From Companilactobacillus furfuricola (GTDB lineage: Bacteria; Bacillota; Bacilli; Lactobacillales; Lactobacillaceae): a stretch of DNA of 64,000 nt. Shown one piece after another: positions 17,086 through 24,274 of the stretch. The stretch lies in the NCBI RefSeq assembly GCF_003946325.1, contig NZ_RHNT01000002.1:62001-126000 (forward strand), given 5' to 3'. The notes under the pieces are model-generated. The model had not been told where the DNA came from and ran no database searches. It saw only the letters and a program-made list of their open reading frames with translations. The position numbers and the translations under genes were made by a program. Within the stretch, counting starts at the first letter, position 1; every line of letters begins with the position of its first letter.

Positions 17086-18532
17086 GACTTTGAGTAGTGT
17101 CCAACGACAAAAGAAAATCGTTGAGATCTTAAATTTTTTACACGAAGGTGGAGACTTCGATGAAGCTAAGAAGATGTTTGATGATTCGTTTTCAAGCGTC
17201 GATGTTTCAGAGATCACTTCAGCTGAACGTGAACTGATCGCCAGTGGTTTGAATCCAATGGAGATCCAAAACTTATGTAATGTCCATGCGGCTGTTTTCA
17301 AAGGATCGATCACAGGAAACGAAAGCACACCAGCTTTTGAAAAGCCCGGACATCCAGTTGCAACAATGAAATTGGAAAATGTTGTCCTTTCTTCATTGAT
17401 CAATGATGAATTACTACCTTGCCTGAAAAAATGGCAACAAGATGGTGACAATGACCAATATTTAGCACGAATGCAAAAGGCTTTAAAAGATCTGATGACG
17501 ATCGATAAACATTACACTCGTAAGGAAAATAGCATCTTCCCACTGATGGACAAGTACGGAATCACTGCGCCGCCTAAGGTGATGTGGGGCGTTGATGATG
17601 AGATCAGAGGCTGGATCAAGGATGCCTATAATATGGTTATGGCTGATCCTGTTCCTGATAAGTATGAAGTCGAAGCCTCTATTGAAAAAGCATGTAAAGA
17701 GACTATGGAAATGATCTTTAAAGAAGAAGAGATCATGATCCCGATGCTTGACGAAGTGGCTACGCCAGAAGATTGGTATATGGTCGAACAAGATGAAAAA
17801 GACATGGGCTATACTTTGATCCCAGATCCGCTTCCTTGGAAACCAACTGAAAAAGAGATTGCTGAAGGTAAGAAGAAGAAGAACCCTGAGATTGCTAATG
17901 AGCTGAACAAGATGGCTCAAGGATTGGCTGATTCTGAAGGTTTGAAGGCTAAGGATACGAAGAAGAAGCGTTCGAAGAAACGTATTCCAATCGTTGATGT
18001 TACGCCTTCTTTGCATGAGGATGATGAACCGGTTGCTGATTCTGACTCTTCAGAGAAGATGTCTGCTCATGAACGGATCAGACGTCGTTCGCAACATGTG
18101 AAGACTGGTTTGGAGATGCCTACTGACGAGATCAATGTCCGCTTTGATTCTGGGAAATTGAACTTGGATGAGTTGACGGCTATTTTTAAGATTTTGCCGG
18201 TCGACCTTACTTTTGTTGATGCTACTGACCATGTTAAGTGGTTTTCTAACTCGCCTGATCGGGTTTTTCCACGGACTAAGGCTGTTATTGGCCGGGCTGT
18301 GGTTAACTGTCATCCGCCTAAGAGTGTTGATAAGGTGCTTGAGATTTTGAAGGAGTTTCATGAGGGGACTTCGGATTCTAACGAGTTTTGGATTAATTTG
18401 CATGGTGAGAAGTATGTTTATATTCGATATTATGCTTTGCGTGATGATGATGGCGAGTATCTTGGTTGTCTTGAGGTTACTCAGGATGTTCAGCATATTC
18501 GTGATTTGGATGGCGAGAAGCGTTTGCTATAG
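17075..18532 (+). CDS. DUF438, hemerythrin-like and PAS domain protein
   Basis: 485 residues. An N-terminal DUF438 domain (about 1-75) is followed by a hemerythrin-like four-helix region (about 85-245: HPVATMKLENV, KHYTRKENSIFPLM, MIFKEEEIMIPML), a charged Lys-rich linker (about 270-325) and a C-terminal PAS domain (about 350-480, ending LGCLEVTQDVQHIRDLDG). Di-iron hemerythrin domains sense or handle O2 and NO, and PAS domains bind ligands, so a sensing or nitrosative-repair role near nitrate reductase is plausible but unproven. The final 200 codons shift towards G/T-ending codons, unlike the start, as the downstream repeat is approached. Confidence 0.88.
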   Translation: MTNKTLSSVQRQKKIVEILNFLHEGGDFDEAKKMFDDSFSSVDVSEITSAERELIASGLNPMEIQNLCNVHAAVFKGSITGNESTPAFEKPGHPVATMKLENVVLSSLINDELLPCLKKWQQDGDNDQYLARMQKALKDLMTIDKHYTRKENSIFPLMDKYGITAPPKVMWGVDDEIRGWIKDAYNMVMADPVPDKYEVEASIEKACKETMEMIFKEEEIMIPMLDEVATPEDWYMVEQDEKDMGYTLIPDPLPWKPTEKEIAEGKKKKNPEIANELNKMAQGLADSEGLKAKDTKKKRSKKRIPIVDVTPSLHEDDEPVADSDSSEKMSAHERIRRRSQHVKTGLEMPTDEINVRFDSGKLNLDELTAIFKILPVDLTFVDATDHVKWFSNSPDRVFPRTKAVIGRAVVNCHPPKSVDKVLEILKEFHEGTSDSNEFWINLHGEKYVYIRYYALRDDDGEYLGCLEVTQDVQHIRDLDGEKRLL

Positions 18533-18539
18533 TTTTTAT

Positions 18540-18574
18540 GCTTTGCTGCTTTTTTGGTGGCAAGGCTTTTTTTT
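18540..18574 (+). terminator. Rho-independent terminator of the nar operon
   Basis: A 7-bp stem (18540-18546 with 18560-18566, two wobble pairs allowed at most) is followed by eight T residues, immediately after the DUF438 stop. It probably ends the long nar-moa-narK transcript. Confidence 0.7.
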
Positions 18575-18663
18575 GTATAGATGTAAGAGAGCTATGCAGA
18601 CAGAAGCGTTTTATTTTGCTGGAGGTCTGTTAGTTTGTTTGGTTAGCTGGGATGGGGGTAGTA

Positions 18664-18948
18664 GTTTGGTTGCTACGTTCAATGCCGACTCCGGGGCCCG
18701 GGGATACAGACGCTGGAACGTGGTGGGCACATTTTGAACCAATCGAGCAAAGGGCGCTCGCTTGTTTCAAAACTGCACCTTCCTCTAAGCTCCTTCGTCG
18801 CCAAGAGGAATTTCACCACTGAGGTCTGTATCCCCGGGCCCCTCCGTCTAAATGGTATGTATAACCCCCCTTTGTTTGAGTTTTACCGATTTATATTGAT
18901 CAAATTGGCACTTTTTGCGCGTCCTATTCCTCACATGTCTATCTCAAT
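18664..18948. repeat. Family I dispersed hairpin element, copy A (long form)
   Basis: A 285-bp intergenic element. Its outer arms 18693-18711 and 18824-18842 form a perfect 19-bp stem. Inside are a hairpin around 18731-18772 (ATTTTGAA arm with a TTTCAAAA arm) and a 7-bp stem (18780-18786 with 18804-18810) closing the 17-nt loop AAGCTCCTTCGTCGCCA. A 100-bp tail with a conserved GGCACTTTTTG block follows. The flanks and tail match copy B at 26.8 kb. No transposase or long ORF is inside. It could be a structured RNA, a MITE-like element or a REP-type sequence. Confidence 0.85.
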
Positions 18949-18995
18949 TTCCTCCTTGGTTTGTAAGATCTAAATCAAGGTCAAAACCTAAAACC

Positions 18996-19067
18996 TTATT
19001 CAAGTCTCATTCAGGAATTCATTCAAGATTTCATTCAAGATTTCATTCAAAATCTAGTTCAAGTTCT
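18996..19067. repeat. 12-bp tandem repeat, about six units
   Basis: Degenerate 12-bp units of the form CATTCAAGATTT repeat about six times; the two central units are identical. It lies in the 816-bp gap between the DUF438 gene and the ABC exporter. The rest of that gap (19068-19349) is T-rich with two degenerate copies of a GCTCG-rich segment (about 19141-19175 and 19214-19250) and no convincing gene. Confidence 0.7.
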
Positions 19068-19349
19068 CAGATCAAAATGCCCAGCCTGTTTTCCTTTTTT
19101 TGTATTTGTTGTAATTGCTTTTTTTACTAGTAGTTTTTTTGCTTGCGTGCTCGTGTTTCACTCGCACTCTCGCCTTGATTTTTCTTTCTTTGTATCTTTG
19201 AACTCTTTTTTCTGGCTCGTATGCTCGTTCCTCGCATTTTCGCGGTTGTTTTTGTTTTTATTGTTTTAATCGAGCTTCCTTACTTGACTTAGACTGTACT
19301 GGAAGGTGTAAGTTATTCTGTATGAAATTTTTTATATAGGTGAATGGTT

Positions 19350-21110
19350 ATGGGTATTTTTACGCGTTTGAGTTGGTTTTTTAAGCGACGTTGGCGCCAG
19401 TATTTGTCTGGTGTTTTTGCGTTGCTTTTGGTTGCTATTTGTAATATTGTGCCTCCTAAGATTGTTGGTAATGTTGTTGATGCTGTTGATCAGAAGTCGG
19501 TTTCTGGTGTTTTTTTGCTTTCTAATATGGCTGTTTTGCTGTTTGTGGCTATCGCTGGTTATTTGTTGCGCTTTGCTTGGCAGAAGATGATTTATGGTAG
19601 TTCTTTTGTTTTGGAGCGGGAGCTTCGTAGTCGCTTGTTTGTTCATTTTATGAAGATGGATACTACTTTTTATAAGAAGTGGCGGACTGGGGATTTGATG
19701 GCTCATGCTACTAATGATATTGATGCTGTTCGTGAGGTTGCTGGTCAAGGTGTTTTGACTTTGGCTGATTCTTTGATCACTGGTTTGTCGATGATCGTGG
19801 CTATGGGGATGTTTGTTAGTTGGAAGCTTACTTTGATTGCGGTTATTCCTTTGCTTTTGTTGGCTGTGATGGCTAATGTTTTGGGAAATAAGATCCACGA
19901 TGCTTTTTTGCGGTCGCAAGGAGAGTTTTCTAATATTAATAACAAGACGCAGGAGAGTGTTGTTGGGATTAAGGTTTTGAAGGCTTTGGGACAAGAGGCT
20001 GAGGATGAGGCTGATTTTGATGCTTATGTTGATGATAATATTGCTGCTAATAAGCGGTCTTATCGCCTTGATGCTATGTTTAATCCTTTGACTACTTTGA
20101 TCATGGGGCTTTCTTATGTGGTCACTATCATTTTCGGTGGTCTGGCGGTGATTCGTCAGTCGATGACTATTGGGCAGTTGGTCTCATTTATTACTTATTT
20201 GGCCGAGCTTACCTGGCCGATGTTTGCTATCGGGAGTTTGTTTAATATTTTGGAGCGTGGTGCCGCTAGTTATGACCGGATCATGGAACTTTTGGATGAG
20301 AAATCTTCCTTGGTCCAAACACCCAATGCTTTGAAAAAAATTCCGGATGGGAATATCGATTTTAATATTGCTGGCTTTCATTATCCTGATGATGAGTCGA
20401 AAGCTTTGATCGGGGTGCATTTTAAGCTTTTGGAAGGGCAGACTTTGGGGATCGTTGGTCCTACTGGTGGTGGTAAGTCGACGATTATTAGTTTGTTGAT
20501 GCGCGATTTTGATCATTACAGTGGTCAAATTATTGTTGGGAAGAATGATGTTCGTAAATATGATTTGCATGCTTACTTGGACAAAATTGGCTATGTACCA
20601 CAGACTAACTTTTTATTCTCAACTAATATTCGCGATAATATCCGATTCGCCAATATCGATGCTTCACAATCTCAAGTCGAAGAAGCTAGTGAAATTGCTG
20701 ATTTGGCTGCTGATATCGAAAATATGCCAGATAAATATGACACTGAGGTTGGCGAATTAGGGGTCTCGCTTTCTGGTGGTCAAAAACAACGGGTGGCGAT
20801 CGCTCGAGCTATTTTAAGTGATCCCAAGCTTTTGATCTTAGACGATTCTCTGTCAGCTGTTGATGCGAAGACGGAACGAAATATTGAGCAACGGATCGCC
20901 CAAAAGCGGCAAAATGGGACGACGATTATTGCTGCCAGTCGTTTGAGCTCAGTGGAACATGCTGATCAGATCATTGTTGTTGATAATGGGACTATCATTG
21001 AACACGGGACACATCAACAGTTGTTAAGCCAAAACGGCTGGTATGCAGATACTTTCAACTTGCAAGCTAAGAGTGCCGAGATCGAGGGGAGGCTGAATGA
21101 CCGTGGCTAA
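19350..21110 (+). CDS. ABC exporter subunit with degenerate catalytic site (LmrC/BmrC-like)
   Basis: 586 residues: N-terminal six-helix membrane domain (about 1-300) and C-terminal ATPase. I use the ATG at 19350, since the ATG at 19344 abuts the AGGTGA site. Walker A is GPTGGGKST and the signature LSGGQKQRVAIARAIL is canonical. The Walker B Glu is Asp (LLILDDSLSAVD) and the switch His is missing (TTIIAASRLSS). This is the pattern of the non-canonical partner in heterodimeric exporters such as LmrCD, BmrCD and TM287/288. The first two thirds use almost only G- or T-ending codons, then usage changes at about 20.58 kb. It overlaps its partner gene by 14 bp. Confidence 0.92.
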   Translation: MGIFTRLSWFFKRRWRQYLSGVFALLLVAICNIVPPKIVGNVVDAVDQKSVSGVFLLSNMAVLLFVAIAGYLLRFAWQKMIYGSSFVLERELRSRLFVHFMKMDTTFYKKWRTGDLMAHATNDIDAVREVAGQGVLTLADSLITGLSMIVAMGMFVSWKLTLIAVIPLLLLAVMANVLGNKIHDAFLRSQGEFSNINNKTQESVVGIKVLKALGQEAEDEADFDAYVDDNIAANKRSYRLDAMFNPLTTLIMGLSYVVTIIFGGLAVIRQSMTIGQLVSFITYLAELTWPMFAIGSLFNILERGAASYDRIMELLDEKSSLVQTPNALKKIPDGNIDFNIAGFHYPDDESKALIGVHFKLLEGQTLGIVGPTGGGKSTIISLLMRDFDHYSGQIIVGKNDVRKYDLHAYLDKIGYVPQTNFLFSTNIRDNIRFANIDASQSQVEEASEIADLAADIENMPDKYDTEVGELGVSLSGGQKQRVAIARAILSDPKLLILDDSLSAVDAKTERNIEQRIAQKRQNGTTIIAASRLSSVEHADQIIVVDNGTIIEHGTHQQLLSQNGWYADTFNLQAKSAEIEGRLNDRG

Positions 21111-22890
21111 AGAAAAAGCAAACAAAACAGAAGTTCAGTCATTGACTCGAAAACAACAAGTGACGATTTTAAAAAGATTATTCCACTATGCTAAATTTTT
21201 TAAAGTACAATTTTTTACAGCTATCGTTTTTGCGATTTTATTGAGTATTATTAACGTATTATTGCCAAGAATGCTGCAATACTATATGGATCATTTTCTT
21301 GTCCACCAAAGCACTGGTGTTAGAGTCGTGCTGATTTTTGCAACAGTGTATTTTATTGGGACGATCATTAAAGCTATTGTTCAGTTCGTCCAAAATTTTG
21401 CTTTCTCAATGGGAGCCGAACGAACTCTCGAAAAAATCCGTAGCAGTTTGTTCCACAAGTTGCATACCTTAGGGATGGAATATTTCGATAAGACTCCAGA
21501 GGGTTCGATCGTGTCGCGAGTAACTAATGATACGAAAACTTTGTATGACTTTTGGAATTTATTCTTAACAATTTTAGTCGCAGCTTTCGCAATGGTATCG
21601 GCCTTTATTGCTATGTTCTCTGTCAGTAAGGTGCTGGCTTTGGCAACTGCAGCTTTTATATTTGCGCTATATTTTGTCGTTTGGTTGTACCAACATTTGA
21701 GTTCGAAGATCTATCAAAAATTGCGTGAATACTTGAGCCAGATCAACACCAAATTGAACGAATCGTTGATGGGTATTAGTATCATTCAACAATTTGGTCA
21801 ACAAAGACGAATGACTAAGGAATTTGAAGAAAAAAACCGTGCCTATTTTGGAATGCGCAATAAGATGATCAACGTGAATTCGTTCTTACTTTATCCAACG
21901 ATCTCACTAATGTTCACCTTGGCAGAACTAGTCTCCTTGAGCGGCTTTGGAATTCAAAGTATGAACACTGTCGTCGCAGCTGGTGTTATCTATGCTTTCA
22001 TTTCTTATCAACAAAACTTTTTTAACCCCTTGTCTGATGTGATGAACTACATGTCTTACTTTCAAGACGGTCTAGTTGCTGGATATCGGATCATGAAATT
22101 GTTTGACGACCAAACCTTAGCGCCAAGACAGCATCCAGGTGCTCAAGCTAAAGTGACGGCTGGAAAAATCGAGTTCCAACACGTAACCTTCAGCTACGTT
22201 CCCGGACAGCCGATCTTAAAAGATATCTCCTTTGTCGTCCAACCAGGTGAAACAGTCGCTTTAGTCGGACATACCGGAAGTGGAAAGAGCTCGATCATCA
22301 ACGTCTTACTACGTTTTTACGAATTCGGTGAAGGTAAGATCCTGATCGATGATCAAGACATTCGTGATTTTTCGATGAAAGAATTACGGCAAAAATTAGG
22401 CCTCGTCGTGCAAGAACCATACTTGTTCTACGGCGACATCACCAAAAACATTCGGATGTACGACGATTCGATCAGCGATGAAAGAGTTGAACAAGCAGCA
22501 AAATTCGTCGATGCCGACAACTTCATCCAACAACTATCAGGCAAATACCATGCCAAAGTAGTCGAAAGAGGAAGCAGCTTCTCAACCGGTCAAAGACAGT
22601 TGATCTCCTTCGCCAGGACCATAGTAAAAGATCCCAAAGTACTGATCCTAGACGAAGCTACAGCCAACATCGACCCCCAAACAGAACAAACAATCACAAG
22701 GGGTCTAACCAAAATGAGAAGCGATAGAACCACAATAGCCATCGCCCACAGACTATCCACCATCCAAGACGCCGACCAAATCCTAGTCTTGAATAAAGGT
22801 AAAATAGTAGAACGAGGCAACCATGATGAATTAATAAGAAACAAAGGCATGTATTATGAGTTGTATCAACTACAATCGATGGATCAATAA
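21097..22890 (+). CDS. ABC exporter subunit, catalytically complete partner (LmrD/BmrD-like)
   Basis: 597 residues with membrane domain and ATPase. Walker A is GHTGSGKSSII, Walker B LILDEATANID with the catalytic Glu, and switch His in IAIAHRLSTI. Its signature is non-canonical (SFSTGQRQLISFARTIV), so the two subunits together make one intact and one degenerate ATP site, as in heterodimeric multidrug exporters. The last 150 or so codons are markedly A/C-rich (for example 28 percent G+T at 22681-22740), the opposite bias to the start of the upstream gene. Substrate is unknown; multidrug or lipid export is likely. Confidence 0.92.
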   Translation: MTVAKEKANKTEVQSLTRKQQVTILKRLFHYAKFFKVQFFTAIVFAILLSIINVLLPRMLQYYMDHFLVHQSTGVRVVLIFATVYFIGTIIKAIVQFVQNFAFSMGAERTLEKIRSSLFHKLHTLGMEYFDKTPEGSIVSRVTNDTKTLYDFWNLFLTILVAAFAMVSAFIAMFSVSKVLALATAAFIFALYFVVWLYQHLSSKIYQKLREYLSQINTKLNESLMGISIIQQFGQQRRMTKEFEEKNRAYFGMRNKMINVNSFLLYPTISLMFTLAELVSLSGFGIQSMNTVVAAGVIYAFISYQQNFFNPLSDVMNYMSYFQDGLVAGYRIMKLFDDQTLAPRQHPGAQAKVTAGKIEFQHVTFSYVPGQPILKDISFVVQPGETVALVGHTGSGKSSIINVLLRFYEFGEGKILIDDQDIRDFSMKELRQKLGLVVQEPYLFYGDITKNIRMYDDSISDERVEQAAKFVDADNFIQQLSGKYHAKVVERGSSFSTGQRQLISFARTIVKDPKVLILDEATANIDPQTEQTITRGLTKMRSDRTTIAIAHRLSTIQDADQILVLNKGKIVERGNHDELIRNKGMYYELYQLQSMDQ

Positions 22891-22895
22891 AAAAA

Positions 22896-23010
22896 GAGAG
22901 TGGAGGCGCACGGTCAGCTGCTGAGGATTAACGCGGGTGGTCGCACAGAGGTGCGGCAAAGCCGCGCCGCGACCACCTGTGTTAACCGGAGGCCGCTGTG
23001 CGCCGGAACT
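22896..23010. repeat. Family II dispersed hairpin element, copy E
   Basis: This nested palindrome starts right after the exporter stop. Its stems are 22905-22911 with 22998-23004 (GGCGCAC/GTGCGCC), 22928-22932 with 22981-22985, 22936-22944 with 22969-22977 (GGTGGTCGC) and a GCGGC-AAA-GCCGC tip. Read on the minus strand, it shares AACGAG, CAGCGGCCTCCGG and TCCTCAGCAGCTGACC with the 48.3-kb copy. Four CGTTTGG-like boxes at about 22-bp spacing follow (about 23033-23106). Confidence 0.8.
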
Positions 23011-23141
23011 CGTTTCCTCTATAAAACGGGCAACGTTTGGCAATATAGCTAATCCCGTTTGGCAACAAAACAAACCCCTTTTGGTACAAAAAATCAAAAC
23101 GTTTGGATCCAAAAGAAAGAACGTTCCAATCTTCAACAAAA

Positions 23142-23195
23142 GAAACAGTCACTTGCCAAAGGTGCAACATAAGGCAAGTGACTGTTTCTTTTTTC
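23142..23195. terminator. Strong bidirectional terminator
   Basis: A 17-bp perfect stem (AGAAACAGTCACTTGCC and complement) with A-rich and T-rich flanks lies at about 23143-23194. It can end transcription from either strand, serving the ABC exporter operon on the plus strand. Confidence 0.85.
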
Positions 23196-23367
23196 ATATA
23201 TTTAAATAGCAACTGATGATAACCTCAAAAAGGGATCAACAAGATAGAACCCGAGAGAAAAATCGCAAGAACGAGAAAACGGAAGAAAAAATCCAAACTA
23301 ATTAAAAAAGTTAACCACTATAAAACTAAGTACCGCACCCACACAAAAAAATTGGATTTTGCCCCAA

Positions 23368-23458
23368 CCTAGGTTCTGGTGGGGTGGAGGGAATTCGCCG
23401 TCAGCCGCACCCCGCAGCGTTCCACGGCGCAATTCCCGTAATCCCACCAGAACCGGCA
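23368..23458. repeat. Family I element, copy D (internally deleted, inverted)
   Basis: Arms 23372-23383 and 23443-23454 pair perfectly (12 bp), with an inner GGGAATTCGCCG/CGGCGCAATTCCC pairing. On the minus strand it matches copy C at 52.5 kb, but the central branches with the 17-nt loop are gone. Its minus-strand downstream sequence also resembles the tail of copy C (CGGTACTTA block). The remaining 23196-23367 and 23459-23508 is A/C-rich and shows no gene. Confidence 0.8.
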
Positions 23459-23508
23459 ACAAACCTCTCCCCATCATCCTTCCTCAACAAACATCAAACA
23501 CCAGAAAC

Positions 23509-24165
23509 CTAAATCAGACCCTGCTCCAAAACCAAACCATCATCCAAAAAACGTCCAACAACATCAGCAACACCATTCTGCAACTCAGCAGCATCAGCCG
23601 AAGAAAAACCAAATAAATAACCAACTATCAAAGCAGACACTGTATCGTCAGAAATCATGGCGCAAGTTGAATCAGAAGTAGGGCTACCAAAAGGTCCATC
23701 ATCATCAGCCAAAACCAACAAATTCTCAATATTAATATCCGACTTACCAATCCCAGCATAAGTAGCACCGCTTGCACCTTTAGTCAGATTAATATCGCCA
23801 CTGATTTTGTCCAAGTCGTAACTTCCAAAAGGCATTTTGTATTTCAATGACAAATAATTGTTCAAATCGACTAAAGCATTGATCTGATACAAACCTTTAC
23901 CCTTCACGACTCGTCTCCAAAGTGCATCAGATGAAGGACGGAAGCGGGAAGGGTCTTTGCCTAATTCTTTATAGCCTGTTTTAGTCGCTTTGATCTGCTC
24001 AGAATTACGAATATCTTCCAAGGTATCGTTATTACTGATCCGTTCATTGAGCGGATCAAGGAGCTCATCCCACATAGATTGATTCTTGGTGGCATTTTTG
24101 AAACTGATTTTTGTTACTGCTAATTGAATATTTTTAGGAATAATTTCGTCACGTGTTATTTTCAT
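23509..24165 (-). CDS. B3/B4 (tRNA-binding-like) domain protein
   Basis: 218 residues from the ATG at 24163-24165 with AAGAGGTGG upstream; an earlier in-frame start at 24204 has no such site. The central GKDPSRFRPSSDALWRRVVKGKGLYQINALVDLNNYLSLKYKMPFGSYDLDKI is the pattern of stand-alone proteins related to the B3/B4 domain of phenylalanyl-tRNA synthetase beta. Such proteins are thought to edit or bind misacylated tRNA or amino-acid derivatives, but the role is not established. The 3' third is G/T-rich on its coding strand. Confidence 0.85.
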   Translation of the reverse strand: MKITRDEIIPKNIQLAVTKISFKNATKNQSMWDELLDPLNERISNNDTLEDIRNSEQIKATKTGYKELGKDPSRFRPSSDALWRRVVKGKGLYQINALVDLNNYLSLKYKMPFGSYDLDKISGDINLTKGASGATYAGIGKSDINIENLLVLADDDGPFGSPTSDSTCAMISDDTVSALIVGYLFGFSSADAAELQNGVADVVGRFLDDGLVLEQGLI

Positions 24166-24274
24166 GATCCACCTCTTGTTATTGATATAATTATAATACA
24201 CCAATAAGGATCCCAGCCTGTAAACGTGTTCATGTTATCCTATTAGTAAAGGGTAATGAAAGGCAGGGATTTTT

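Noticed and set aside
18693-18842. Inverted terminal repeats of an insertion sequence
   Set aside because: The arms are only about 110 bp apart with no transposase, and the space between them holds conserved hairpins instead of coding sequence.
18360-18973. Open frames overlapping the DUF438 3' end and repeat copy A
   Set aside because: They lack ribosome sites, run through the perfect palindrome of the repeat, and result from few stop codons in G/T-rich DNA.
18996-19067. CRISPR array
   Set aside because: The 12-bp units are directly adjacent and degenerate, without spacers or cas genes.
22870-23212. Open frames on both strands across family II copy E
   Set aside because: They cover the palindrome and the terminator, have no ribosome site, and encode low-complexity translations of the repeat.
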